NCBI GenBank assembly: GCA_018818165.1
Contig: JAHISP010000071.1
Location: 1-64,000, forward strand
DNA from: Bacteroidota bacterium
GTDB lineage: Bacteria; Bacteroidota; Ignavibacteria; Ignavibacteriales; Melioribacteraceae
Direction of reading: 5' to 3'
DNA length: 64,000 nt
The position numbers and the translations under genes were made by a program. The notes under the pieces were generated by a model. That model made no database searches and was not told the DNA's origin. It saw only the letters and a program-made list of their open reading frames with translations. The first letter of the stretch is position 1. Each line of letters begins with the position of its first letter. Shown here in pieces: positions 26,848 to 35,445 of this stretch.

Positions 26848-28830
26848 ATGAGCGAGCATGAAGTATCTAAAGTAATAGGGTTACCAGAAAATGCATATAA
26901 TGAGCTAAAACCTGGTGAAAAGTACATTCCAATTATGCCACAGGATAAAGAAGTTCCAGAAATAAATTTCTGGTCAGTAATTTGGGGTTTGTTGATGGCA
27001 ATCTTGTTTTCAGGAGCTGCCGCTTATCTTGGATTGAAAATTGGACAAGTATTTGAAGCTGCAATTCCTATAGCTATTATAGCTGTTGGACTTTCAACAG
27101 CATTTAAACGTAAGGGTGCATTAGGTGAAAATATTATTATTCAATCAATTGGTTCCACTTCTGGGGCAGTAGTTGCGGGTGCTATATTCACAATTCCCGC
27201 ACTTTACATTTTAGATTTGGAAGTGCAATTCCTTCAAGTATTTATGGCTTCACTACTTGGTGGATTTCTTGGAATACTTTTCCTAATTCCATTTAGAAAA
27301 TATTTTGTTGCCGAAATGCACGGAAAATTTCCTTTCCCAGAAGCTACTGCCACAACAGAAGTTCTTGTTGCTGGTGAAAAAGGTGGTGGGCAGGCTAAAG
27401 TTTTAATAATGAGTGGACTTATTGGTGGTATCTATGATTTTGTAATTGCAACTTTTGGCTGGTGGAGCGAAACATTTTCCACTCGTGTACTTCCAATTGG
27501 TGAGATGCTTGCTGATAAATTTAAATTAGTATTCAAAATAAATGTTGGTGCAGCGGTAATGGGTTTGGGTTACATTGTTGGAATTAAATTCGCGTCAATA
27601 ATAGCAGCTGGTTCATTCGTAGCTTGGTATGTTGTTATTCCAGTTTTCGCCTATTTAGGTGATGCAATTACTCAGCCAATTGGTGCAAACATAACAATGT
27701 TAATTAAAGATATGTCTCCAGAGCAGATTTTTAGTAATTATGTACGTCATATTGGTATTGGCGGAATTGCAATGGCTGGATTGATTGGAATTATTAAATC
27801 ATCTGGAATTATTAAATCAGCATTTGTTCTTGGAGCAAAAGAAATTTTCCAAAAGAAAGGAAGCAATGGTGCAACACTAAGAACTCAACGTGATATTCCA
27901 ATGGGTATTATTGCTGGTGGAATTTCTCTAGTTGCGGTAGTCATTTTTGTATTCTTCATGTTTGGTGTGGTTCACAATATCCTTTATGCTTTTGTGGGAT
28001 TATTAATTGTACTTATAATATCATTTCTTTTTACAACAGTTGCCGCAAATGCAATTGCTATTGTTGGAACTAATCCAGTTTCTGGAATGACTTTAATGAC
28101 ATTAATTCTTTCATCTTTAGTGCTTGTAGCTGTTGGTTTAACTGGCGAAGCTGGAATGGTTTCTGCACTTATTATTGGTGGAGTTGTTTGCACAGCCCTT
28201 TCAGTTGCTGGAGCATTTATTACCGACTTAAAAATCGGTTACTGGCTTGGCGCTTCTCCTTACAAACAAGAGAAATGGAAATTTGTTGGAACTGCAGTTT
28301 CAGCTGCTACAGTTGCTTGGGTTATTTTAATACTTAACGAAACTTATGGTTTTACTGGTGATGGCGCACTTGTTGCTCCACAAGCTAATGCTATGGCTGC
28401 TGTAATTAAACCACTTATGTCAAATCAGCCAGCTCCATGGATGATGTATGTTGCTGGTATGTTTATGGCTCTAATTCTTAATATGATTGGAGTTTCTGCT
28501 TTAGCATTCGCACTTGGAATGTACATCCCACTACATCTTAATACTCCAATTCTTGTTGGTGGTATTATCGCTTGGTTTGTTTCAACAAGAAGTAAAGATG
28601 ATGCTTTGAATAAAGCGCGTAAAGAACGTGGAACACTCATTGCTTCTGGTTTTATTGCTGGTGGTGCATTGTTAGGAGTTATTAGCGCAGTATTGAGACG
28701 ATTCGATTTCAACTGGGTAAATCCCGAATGGTTTGAATCTCACTCAGCAGAAATTCTTGGCTTAGTAATGTTTATCGGAATTATTGTTTATATGATTTGG
28801 GATTCACTACGGGCTGAAAAAGAAGAATAA
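26848..28830 (+). CDS. OPT-family oligopeptide transporter
   Basis: Inner-membrane transporter of 660 residues with about 15 hydrophobic segments. The N-terminal block SVIWGLLMAILFSGAAAYLG and the segment KFPFPEATATTEVL are typical of prokaryotic OPT proteins. It starts with an AAGGA site 6 bases before the ATG and lies directly behind the exported S8 protease gene. Prokaryotic OPT members import short peptides, or metal chelates in the YSL branch; the protease neighbour favours peptides (inference). It ends 52 bp from the convergent POT-like gene, with a palindromic repeat between them. Confidence 0.93.
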   Translation: MSEHEVSKVIGLPENAYNELKPGEKYIPIMPQDKEVPEINFWSVIWGLLMAILFSGAAAYLGLKIGQVFEAAIPIAIIAVGLSTAFKRKGALGENIIIQSIGSTSGAVVAGAIFTIPALYILDLEVQFLQVFMASLLGGFLGILFLIPFRKYFVAEMHGKFPFPEATATTEVLVAGEKGGGQAKVLIMSGLIGGIYDFVIATFGWWSETFSTRVLPIGEMLADKFKLVFKINVGAAVMGLGYIVGIKFASIIAAGSFVAWYVVIPVFAYLGDAITQPIGANITMLIKDMSPEQIFSNYVRHIGIGGIAMAGLIGIIKSSGIIKSAFVLGAKEIFQKKGSNGATLRTQRDIPMGIIAGGISLVAVVIFVFFMFGVVHNILYAFVGLLIVLIISFLFTTVAANAIAIVGTNPVSGMTLMTLILSSLVLVAVGLTGEAGMVSALIIGGVVCTALSVAGAFITDLKIGYWLGASPYKQEKWKFVGTAVSAATVAWVILILNETYGFTGDGALVAPQANAMAAVIKPLMSNQPAPWMMYVAGMFMALILNMIGVSALAFALGMYIPLHLNTPILVGGIIAWFVSTRSKDDALNKARKERGTLIASGFIAGGALLGVISAVLRRFDFNWVNPEWFESHSAEILGLVMFIGIIVYMIWDSLRAEKEE

Positions 28831-28844
28831 AAAATATATTTAAT

Positions 28845-28873
28845 TGTAGCACAGATTAATAATCTGTGCTACA
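28845..28873. repeat. Palindromic repeat 'TGTAGCACAGATTA', copy 1
   Basis: Exact 14-bp arms TGTAGCACAGATTA (28845-28858) and TAATCTGTGCTACA (28860-28873) surround one base. It sits between two convergent genes and could act as a bidirectional terminator; A/T runs flank it on both sides. A second, slightly decayed copy lies at 51040-51067, so it belongs to a dispersed family. Confidence 0.75.
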
Positions 28874-28881
28874 AAATTTAA

Positions 28882-30222
28882 CTAAGAGTTTAACTCAACT
28901 TTTCTATCAATTCTTTCAGTAACAATTTTAAAAACCAAAAGCGATACTGCCGATACTAATCCAATAGCAACAAAGTAATACCAAATGTAATGAGCATCTG
29001 CATAATAGGCGGCATGTTGAATTTCAGTTAATCCTGCTGGAAGAGTTTTTGGATCTGGACAATATTTAGTTAGCAAAAATCCCGAAAGTCCAAAACCAAT
29101 AATTGCAGAAAGGAATGAATGTAAATGACTAAATCCAAGATATAAACCTTCTTCACCTTTTGGAGCTTGAAACGAAAAATATTCCAAAAATCGTGGAGAA
29201 ATAAAACACTCTGCAAGTCCTTGAATTGCAATTCCAATAATCATCATTACTGTAAGTGGATGAAGATTAAACATGCCCATAATTGAAATTGAAGTTCCTG
29301 TAATTGCTTCTAACTCCTGACTCATTGCCATTGCTAATGCTGAAAGCGGCATTAACAACATTCCAACCAACATTGAAGTGACAGCTTTTTGCTTTTTCAT
29401 AAGTTGCGTAACTAAAACCACTGATAACACAACTATTCCAGGATTAACATTTGCCAACCATTCTGGCTTTGCTGTTTCGTCCAAAAGACGAATTACATAT
29501 TTGGGCATTGTTGCGTAGAGTTGCCCTTGAATAAGCCAAAAACCAGTAATAATTAAAGTAAGCACCCACAAACGAGGTTTTTCCAAAATGCCTTTTAAAG
29601 CACGTATTGTGTCTTTAAATGATTTACTGCCAGAAGTTTTATCTGGTTCATCAAAAAAGAAATAAGCAAAAAGAAGGGCAACAAATGCCATTCCAGCCGA
29701 GAAAAAATTTACATATTCAAGTCCTAAACCTTGGCGAATAAATGGAACAAATGTTTTACCACTAAAGGCACCAATATTTACAATCCAATAAAAAAGAGAG
29801 AATCCCCGCGCTCTATTTTTTTCTGTTGTTGTTTTTGCTACAGTACCAGTAATTAGTGGTTTAATAAACGAAGCTCCAACGAGAAGCACAAAAAGGAAAA
29901 ATACTACTGGAAGTTTTGTTAGGAAAACACCAAGAAAAAAATAACCAATAGTAAGTAAAGTAAATGCAATTAATAGTCCTTTACGGAATCCAATTTTATC
30001 TACATAAGCTCCAACAAAAGTTGGGAATAAATATAAGAGCCCATAAAAAAGACCAACAATAATACCAGTTTCAATATCAGTAAAGCCAACAATATCTGTC
30101 ATGTACAACGTTAAAACAATAAAAAAGCCATAATATGCAGCTCGTTCACATAATTCCATAAAATTTGCAAGCCAAAAATCTTTTGGAAATTTCCAACTCT
30201 CTTTTTCGGTAACTTCTGTCAT
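28882..30222 (-). CDS. POT/PTR-like MFS peptide transporter
   Basis: A 446-residue inner-membrane carrier with about 12 membrane helices. Helix 1 carries MELCERAAYYGFF, close to the ExxERFxYYG proton/peptide motif of the POT family, and helix 4-5 carries FSLFYWIVNIGAF, matching the FYxxINxG POT signature. It is therefore best read as a proton-coupled di/tripeptide transporter, although the large central region differs from well-studied members. It converges on the OPT gene, so the block contains two independent peptide importers. The ATG is preceded by a weak site only. Confidence 0.85.
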   Translation of the reverse strand: MTEVTEKESWKFPKDFWLANFMELCERAAYYGFFIVLTLYMTDIVGFTDIETGIIVGLFYGLLYLFPTFVGAYVDKIGFRKGLLIAFTLLTIGYFFLGVFLTKLPVVFFLFVLLVGASFIKPLITGTVAKTTTEKNRARGFSLFYWIVNIGAFSGKTFVPFIRQGLGLEYVNFFSAGMAFVALLFAYFFFDEPDKTSGSKSFKDTIRALKGILEKPRLWVLTLIITGFWLIQGQLYATMPKYVIRLLDETAKPEWLANVNPGIVVLSVVLVTQLMKKQKAVTSMLVGMLLMPLSALAMAMSQELEAITGTSISIMGMFNLHPLTVMMIIGIAIQGLAECFISPRFLEYFSFQAPKGEEGLYLGFSHLHSFLSAIIGFGLSGFLLTKYCPDPKTLPAGLTEIQHAAYYADAHYIWYYFVAIGLVSAVSLLVFKIVTERIDRKVELNS

Positions 30223-30318
30223 TTTAGTCCATTAATTGTTATTAAAAAAATAATTATTGAAAATTAAGATAGTAATAAATAATGAATGGTTTTAAAAATA
30301 TATGTGAATATTTGTTAC

Positions 30319-30349
30319 TTGACAATCACGATTTTTTGATTTACATTTC
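30319..30349 (+). promoter_or_regulatory. Candidate promoter of the ars operon
   Basis: TTGACA (30319-30324), a 17-base spacer and TACATTTC (30342-30349) fit the TTGnCA-N17-TAnnTTT pattern recurring in this window. The box lies about 26 bp before the chosen arsR ATG and its -7 element overlaps an inverted repeat suited to ArsR binding. Confidence 0.55.
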
Positions 30350-30364
30350 GTCATATAACGAAAT
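30345..30364. promoter_or_regulatory. Candidate ArsR operator
   Basis: Arms ATTTCGT (30345-30351) and ACGAAAT (30358-30364) are exact reverse complements separated by CATATA. The dyad overlaps the -7 box and ends 10 bp before the arsR start codon, the usual place for an autoregulatory ArsR operator. Binding is inferred from symmetry and position. Confidence 0.6.
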
Positions 30365-30374
30365 AGGATTTGCA

Positions 30375-30722
30375 ATGATGGTTGAAAACACAAAAATATT
30401 CAAAGCGCTTTCGGATAATAGCAGGCTACGTATCTTGAAAATGCTTCAAATTAAATCACTTTGCGTATGCGAAATTCAAGATATTCTTGGTTTGGCTGCT
30501 TCAACAGTTTCAAAACATTTGAGTATTTTACGCGATACGGGATTTATTACAGAAGAAAAAGAAGGGAAATGGGTAAATTATATGATAAATACACATCCAA
30601 GAGATTTACGGATTTCTTCTGTTTTATCATCACTCGATTTTTGGATTGCCGATGAAAAAACAATTATTGAAGATAAAGATAAAATTAAATCAATTAACCG
30701 ATTTACTATTTGTAGTAACTAA
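30375..30722 (+). CDS. arsR: ArsR-family arsenic-responsive repressor
   Basis: Winged-helix metalloregulator of 115 residues. The helix-turn-helix (about 34-60) has LGLAASTVSKHLSILRDTGF. The As(III)-binding pair Cys30-Val-Cys32 lies in SLCVCEI, the classical alpha-3 position of arsenic-sensing ArsR, and an extra Cys lies near the end (TICSN). The start is set at ATG 30375 (or 30378) after AGGA; an upstream in-frame ATG at 30282 would add 31 residues and would swallow the promoter and operator. It is first gene of a long ars operon and probably represses it until arsenite binds. Confidence 0.93.
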   Translation: MMVENTKIFKALSDNSRLRILKMLQIKSLCVCEIQDILGLAASTVSKHLSILRDTGFITEEKEGKWVNYMINTHPRDLRISSVLSSLDFWIADEKTIIEDKDKIKSINRFTICSN

Positions 30723-30783
30723 AATTTTTTACTAAATCATATCGATACTTAGCGAAATGTAAAAATGACATGAGATAAAAAAA

Positions 30784-32085
30784 ATGAATTGGAAAGAACA
30801 ATATAAAAATTTTTTGTGGATAGCGGGAGTTTTCCTATTTATCTATTTTATGCCCTTGGGCAATACAAACTTTGATTCAGCAATATATGATGCTTTAGAA
30901 TTAGCAAAATGGTACGCTCGCGAGCATGTGCTTTTGTGCTTAATTCCAGCATTTTTTATTGCAGGCACCATTTCTGTATTTGTTAGCAGCGCATCAGTTA
31001 TAAAATATTTTGGTGCTAAAGCTAAATTGTGGATTGCTTATTTAGTGGCTTCCGTTTCGGGTTCAATTCTTGCAGTTTGCTCATGCACAGTTCTTCCGCT
31101 GTTTTCAAGTATTCACAAACGCGGTGCCGGTTTGGGACCTGCAATTGCATTTCTTTATTCTGGACCAGCAATAAATATTTTAGCTATAATTTTAACCGCT
31201 CGAATTCTCGGTTTTGAGCTTGGAATTGCACGCATTATTGGGGCAATAATATTTAGTGTTGTAATTGGCTTAATAATGGCGTTTTTGTACAGAAAAGAGG
31301 AGGCAGAAAAAGCAAAAACTCAATTGGCTATGCCAGAAATTCCAGAAGAACGACCAATGTGGCAAACAACATCACATTTTTTTGTTTTGGTAGGAATTTT
31401 AGTGTTTGCAACTTGGGGAAATCCTGAAGAAAATAGTGGATTTTTTGTATTGGTGGCTCAATATAAGTGGTTAATTACGGGTGTTTTTGGAATTTTACTT
31501 TCTGCTTCATTAATCTTTATCCTAAAAATTAATAAAACTTGGGTTTTGCTTGCAACTGTGTTTGTCGCAATTTTAGGATTTTCTTTCCCAAATGAGCCAT
31601 TAATTGCTTTTGTAGCCGCAATTTTTGCACTTTCTGTTATACTGACTTTCTCAAAAGATGAAGCAAATGATTGGCTTGGTGAAAGTTGGACTTTAGCAAA
31701 GCAAATTTTACCGTTGCTTATTGGTGGAGTTTTGGTTGCAGGATTTTTACTCGGTCGCCCAGGTGGTGGAACGGGAATAATTCCAGCCGAGTGGATTAGC
31801 AATCTTGTTGGTGGAAATTCAATTTCAGCCAATTTTTTTGCATCATTTATAGCAGCTTTTATGTATTTCGCAACTCTTACAGAAGTTCCAATTTTGCAAG
31901 GATTAATGAATAATGGAATGGGAAATGGACCCGCACTTGCACTTTTATTAGCTGGTCCAGCGTTATCTTTGCCAAATATGCTTGTAATAAGAAATGTAAT
32001 TGGAACTGAAAAAACAGTCGTTTATGTTACATTAGTAATAATAATGGCGACAATTAGTGGAGTTGTTTTTGGATCGTTTTATTAA
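30784..32085 (+). CDS. ArsP_1-family permease
   Basis: Inner-membrane permease of 433 residues with roughly 10-11 helices in two halves. The first half holds VCSCTVLPLFSSIHKRGAGLG and the second FATLTEVPILQGLMNNGMG, the paired motifs of PF03773 permeases. Members include ArsP, which exports trivalent organoarsenicals, and SO_0444-type proteins implicated in Cu/Zn efflux. Being between arsR and acr3 and close to arsM, which would make methylated arsenicals, export of methylarsenite is the best guess. The two Cys in the CSC motif could bind a soft metal(loid). It is followed by a small CxxC protein that often accompanies this permease. Confidence 0.85.
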   Translation: MNWKEQYKNFLWIAGVFLFIYFMPLGNTNFDSAIYDALELAKWYAREHVLLCLIPAFFIAGTISVFVSSASVIKYFGAKAKLWIAYLVASVSGSILAVCSCTVLPLFSSIHKRGAGLGPAIAFLYSGPAINILAIILTARILGFELGIARIIGAIIFSVVIGLIMAFLYRKEEAEKAKTQLAMPEIPEERPMWQTTSHFFVLVGILVFATWGNPEENSGFFVLVAQYKWLITGVFGILLSASLIFILKINKTWVLLATVFVAILGFSFPNEPLIAFVAAIFALSVILTFSKDEANDWLGESWTLAKQILPLLIGGVLVAGFLLGRPGGGTGIIPAEWISNLVGGNSISANFFASFIAAFMYFATLTEVPILQGLMNNGMGNGPALALLLAGPALSLPNMLVIRNVIGTEKTVVYVTLVIIMATISGVVFGSFY

Positions 32086-32123
32086 AATTAATTAAAAATC
32101 ATATATAATTAAGGAAAAACAAA

Positions 32124-32366
32124 ATGTTAGAAATTAAAGTTATAGGAAGCGGTTGCCCTAATTGTAAAAAATTAGAAGCACTTTGTAACGAAGTTGTTAA
32201 TGAAAAAAAGTTGGATGCAAAAATTGAAAAAGTAACTGATTTTAATCAATTTGGCGAATTGGGAATTATGATGACACCAGGTTTAATTGTAAATGGAAAA
32301 ATATTAAGCCAAGGTAAAATTCCAACAAAATCAACTCTTGAACATTGGATAATTGATTCAAATTAA
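32124..32366 (+). CDS. Small redox-active disulfide (thioredoxin-like) protein
   Basis: An 80-residue cytoplasmic thioredoxin-fold protein. Active site Cys11-Pro-Asn-Cys14 lies in GSGCPNCKK, with the conserved cis-Pro segment MMTPGLIVNGK about 40 residues on. This is the TM0996/MTH895 type. Such proteins often lie next to ArsP-type permeases and in ars operons, where they are thought to support dithiol reduction or metal hand-over. A paralogue follows three genes downstream. The AAGGAAAAAC stretch upstream is a usable ribosome binding site. Confidence 0.88.
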   Translation: MLEIKVIGSGCPNCKKLEALCNEVVNEKKLDAKIEKVTDFNQFGELGIMMTPGLIVNGKILSQGKIPTKSTLEHWIIDSN

Positions 32367-32402
32367 ATAAAAATAGATTTTTTAAACTAATGAAAGTGAA
32401 TT

Positions 32403-33479
32403 ATGGCAAATCTTACAAAACGTTTGAACTTTTTAGATAGATATTTAACGCTGTGGATTTTTCTTGCAATGTTTTTGGGCGTGTTTTCTGGATATTTATT
32501 TCCAGAAGTTGCCCCATTTTGGAATTCGTTTAATAGCGGAACCACAAATATTCCTATTGCAATTGGATTAATTTTAATGATGTATCCTCCGCTTGCAAAG
32601 GTTAAATATGAAGAACTTGGCGACGTATTCAAAGACACCAAAATTTTAATTCTTTCACTTGTCCAAAATTGGATTATTGGTCCAGTTTTAATGTTTGGAT
32701 TAGCAATATTATTTTTACAAGATTATCCAAATTATATGGCTGGATTAATCTTAATTGGACTTGCTCGTTGCATTGCAATGGTTATAGTTTGGAACGATTT
32801 GGCTAATGGCGATCGCGAATATGCTGCTGGATTAGTAGCTTTTAACTCAATATTTCAAGTACTTTTCTTTTCGCTTTACGCTTATCTGTTTTTAACATTG
32901 CTTCCAGAATGGTTGGGAATTGCTTCGTTTCAAGTAGATGTTACAATATCACAAATTGCCGAAAGTGTTTTAATTTATTTGGGAATTCCTTTCTTTGGTG
33001 GAATGTTTACTCGTTATTTTCTAATTAAAGCAAAAGGGAAAGATTGGTATAATAGGAAATTTATTCCAAAGTTAAGTCCATTAACATTATATGCTTTGCT
33101 ATTCACAATATTTGTAATGTTTTCGCTTAAAGGTGAATACATTGTAAAAATTCCATTAGATGTTGTAAAAATTGCCATTCCACTCGTGCTTTATTTTGTA
33201 ATTATGTTTTTTGTTTCCTTTTTTATGGGCAAAAAAATGGGAGCAAATTATCCCAAAACTGTAACGTTAAGTTTTACGGCAGCAAGTAACAATTTTGAAC
33301 TTGCAATAGCAGTTGCAATAGCAGTTTTTGGAATAAATAGTGGAGAAGCATTTGCCGCAGTTATTGGTCCTTTGGTAGAAGTTCCAGTCCTAATTACGTT
33401 GGTTAATGTTGCATTATGGCTTAAGAAGAAATATTTCAAAAATGAAAAAGAAATTTATAAATCACAAATTATTAGTTAA
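32403..33479 (+). CDS. acr3: ACR3-family arsenite efflux permease
   Basis: Inner-membrane arsenite exporter of 358 residues with ten predicted helices. The conserved Cys123 in the helix-4 motif [14 protein letters not shown] and the helix-9 Glu in [10 protein letters not shown] are both present; these are the residues tied to As(III) transport in ACR3 proteins. It lies in the middle of the operon between a small CxxC protein and arsM. Expected substrate is As(OH)3, produced by the arsenate reductase encoded further downstream. Confidence 0.96.
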   Translation: MANLTKRLNFLDRYLTLWIFLAMFLGVFSGYLFPEVAPFWNSFNSGTTNIPIAIGLILMMYPPLAKVKYEELGDVFKDTKILILSLVQNWIIGPVLMFGLAILFLQDYPNYMAGLILIGLARCIAMVIVWNDLANGDREYAAGLVAFNSIFQVLFFSLYAYLFLTLLPEWLGIASFQVDVTISQIAESVLIYLGIPFFGGMFTRYFLIKAKGKDWYNRKFIPKLSPLTLYALLFTIFVMFSLKGEYIVKIPLDVVKIAIPLVLYFVIMFFVSFFMGKKMGANYPKTVTLSFTAASNNFELAIAVAIAVFGINSGEAFAAVIGPLVEVPVLITLVNVALWLKKKYFKNEKEIYKSQIIS

Positions 33480-33490
33480 AAAGGAAAAAA

Positions 33491-34285
33491 ATGAATACAA
33501 ATCAAGAAGTTAAAAACGTAGTAAAAGATAAATATGCATCAATTGCAGTAAAAGAAAGTGGTTGCGGATGTAGTTGCGGATGTGGTTCTCAGCAAGTGGA
33601 AGTAAATATGATTGGCGATGAATATAAAAATGTTGATGGACATATTGAAGAAGCTGATTTAGGATTGGGATGCGGAATTCCCACGGTATTTGCAGATATT
33701 AAATTAAATGATATAGTACTCGATCTTGGAAGTGGTGCTGGTAACGATGTTTTTATTGCAAGTAAATTAGTCGGTCCTTTGGGTAAAGTAATTGGTGTTG
33801 ATATGACCAATGAAATGATTGAGAAAGCTAATTACAATAAAGCTAAATTAAACTTTTCTAATGTTGAATTTCGTTTAGGCGAAATTGAATATTTACCTAT
33901 TGAAGATAACTCGATAGATGTTGTGTTAAGCAATTGCGTACTTAATTTAGTTCCAGATAAAAATAAAGCGTTTTCTGAAATATATAGAACGTTAAAAACA
34001 AATGGACATTTTTGCATTTCTGATATTGTTACAAAAGGAAATTTGCCAGAAAAGTTAAAAAAATCGGCTGAAATGTATGCGGGTTGTGTTTCTGGAGCAA
34101 TTCAGCAAAGCGACTATTTACAAATAATTCAACAAACTGGATTTGAAAATGTTGAAATAAAAAAATCGAAAGTGATTGAACTTCCCGATAATTTATTATC
34201 TGAATATTTGAATGAAGCAGAAATTAAAGCTTTCAGAGAAAATGAAATAGGAGTTTTTAGCATAACAGTTCAAGCAAAAAAATAA
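33491..34285 (+). CDS. arsM: Arsenite S-adenosylmethionine methyltransferase
   Basis: Cytoplasmic methyltransferase of 264 residues that methylates trivalent arsenic with SAM. The SAM-binding motif VLDLGSGAGND is at 77-87. The three As(III)-ligand cysteines are present: Cys61 (GLGCGIPT), Cys149 (LSNCVLNL) and Cys199 (YAGCVSGA). An extra N-terminal cluster, Cys25/27/29/31 in GCGCSCGCG, is common in bacterial ArsM. The start codon is 12 bp after the acr3 stop, preceded by AAAAAGGAAA. Methylated trivalent products could be exported by the ArsP-type permease two genes upstream. Confidence 0.96.
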   Translation: MNTNQEVKNVVKDKYASIAVKESGCGCSCGCGSQQVEVNMIGDEYKNVDGHIEEADLGLGCGIPTVFADIKLNDIVLDLGSGAGNDVFIASKLVGPLGKVIGVDMTNEMIEKANYNKAKLNFSNVEFRLGEIEYLPIEDNSIDVVLSNCVLNLVPDKNKAFSEIYRTLKTNGHFCISDIVTKGNLPEKLKKSAEMYAGCVSGAIQQSDYLQIIQQTGFENVEIKKSKVIELPDNLLSEYLNEAEIKAFRENEIGVFSITVQAKK

Positions 34286-34308
34286 ATAGTTTAAAATGGA
34301 GTTGTAAG

Positions 34309-34545
34309 ATGAAAACAATAAAAGTACTCGGCACAGGTTGTGCAAAATGTAAAAATCTTGACAGAAAAGTTAGGGAATTAGTTGAAAAACACAACATTAA
34401 TGCCGAAGTACTTTATGTTACAGATATAAACGAAATGATAGAAGCTGGAATTATGATGACTCCAGGTTTATCAGTTAATGGAGTTGTAAAATCTATTGGA
34501 ATAATTCCAAAAGAAGAACAAATGCTAAAATGGTTTGCGGAATGA
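34309..34545 (+). CDS. Second small redox-active disulfide protein
   Basis: A 78-residue thioredoxin-fold protein paralogous to the one at 32.1 kb. Active site Cys11-Ala-Lys-Cys14 lies in GTGCAKCKN, and MMTPGLSVNGV is the conserved cis-Pro segment. It begins after a GGAG site and its stop overlaps the start of the rhodanese gene (ATGA at 34542-34545), suggesting translational coupling. Two different CxxC partners in one operon suggest that different reductases or permeases are served. Confidence 0.88.
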   Translation: MKTIKVLGTGCAKCKNLDRKVRELVEKHNINAEVLYVTDINEMIEAGIMMTPGLSVNGVVKSIGIIPKEEQMLKWFAE

Positions 34546-35006
34546 AAATTATGAAAAATTTTATCGTAATTATTTTAATCTCTTTTACAACAATTTTGGG
34601 TCAAAATATAAAAAAAGGGGAAATCGTGGATTTTGCAGATTATTTGCGAAACTTCAATTATCAAGAAAGAAAGGATATGAAAATAGATGTTGAGCAGTTA
34701 CTTGCTTTGCTAATTGAAGAAAAAGCTGAGTTAATTGATATCCGATTTACTGAGGAAGTTGAAACTTGGGGAGTAAGTTTTTCAAAAAATATTCCTCTAA
34801 ACGAACTTCCTAACAGACTTTCAGAATTGGATAAAAATAAAATTATTGTTACGGTTTGTCCTCACATGGATAGAGCTTCAATTGCAAGGCAATATTTAAC
34901 GTTAAACGGATTTGAAAGCAAATATCTAACAATTGGTCTGCTTGGTTTGGTTGAATATTTAAGAGGTGATAAAGCAAAAGATTTTGTTAAAAAATTAAAA
35001 AAGTAG
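34542..35006 (+). CDS. Exported single-domain rhodanese-like protein
   Basis: About 154 residues with a hydrophobic signal peptide (cleaved after ILGQ) and one rhodanese fold (about 50-150). The active-site loop is CPHMDRASIA, keeping the catalytic Cys with an Arg; LIDIRFTEE is the family's first motif. Periplasmic rhodaneses carry sulfane sulfur or serve as thiol redox proteins; the exact role here is unknown. The start is set at 34542 because its ATG overlaps the previous stop; in-frame ATGs at 34530 and 34551 are alternatives. It is followed by an exported thioredoxin and CcdA, so a periplasmic thiol relay is likely. Confidence 0.85.
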   Translation: MKIMKNFIVIILISFTTILGQNIKKGEIVDFADYLRNFNYQERKDMKIDVEQLLALLIEEKAELIDIRFTEEVETWGVSFSKNIPLNELPNRLSELDKNKIIVTVCPHMDRASIARQYLTLNGFESKYLTIGLLGLVEYLRGDKAKDFVKKLKK

Positions 35007-35042
35007 TACCAAATAAAATATCACAAAAAAAATGGAAAAATT

Positions 35043-35444
35043 ATGAAAAATCTTATTACAAAATTCATTGTGCTTCTACTCGTATTTTCAACTTCATGTA
35101 TTGCACAAAATGCAGATGACGAAAATAGTACAATTAAAAAGTTAACTACGAAAGCAAAAGTAACATTTGTTGAGTTAGGCTCAGTAAATTGTATTCCTTG
35201 CGTAAAGATGCAACCAGTTATGAAAGCAATTGAAGAAAAATATGGTGAACAAATTGATGTAGTATTTTATGATGTTTGGAAACCCGAACAAAAAATGTAT
35301 GCTCAAAAATATGGTATTAAACTAATTCCAACCCAAGTATTTTTGGATGAAAGCGGCAAAGAATTCCATCGTCACGAAGGATTTTATCCCGAAATTGAAA
35401 TTGACAAAATTCTGAAAACCAAAGGATTGAAGGCAAAGGATTAA
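35043..35444 (+). CDS. Exported thioredoxin-like protein
   Basis: A 133-residue protein with an N-terminal signal (1-21, ending TSCIAQ; Cys19 might act as a lipoprotein anchor, but the lipobox is poor). The thioredoxin domain has active site Cys50-Ile-Pro-Cys53 and cis-Pro segment LIPTQVFLDE. Its stop is 1 bp from the ccdA start. CcdA-type proteins pass electrons across the membrane to exactly such thioredoxins, so the pair should form a periplasmic reducing branch within the ars operon. Confidence 0.9.
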   Translation: MKNLITKFIVLLLVFSTSCIAQNADDENSTIKKLTTKAKVTFVELGSVNCIPCVKMQPVMKAIEEKYGEQIDVVFYDVWKPEQKMYAQKYGIKLIPTQVFLDESGKEFHRHEGFYPEIEIDKILKTKGLKAKD

Positions 35445-35445
35445 A

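Noticed and set aside
30282-30374. Upstream extension of arsR by 31 residues
   Set aside because: The extension would overlap the promoter and operator and has no ribosome binding site; AGGA precedes ATG 30375.
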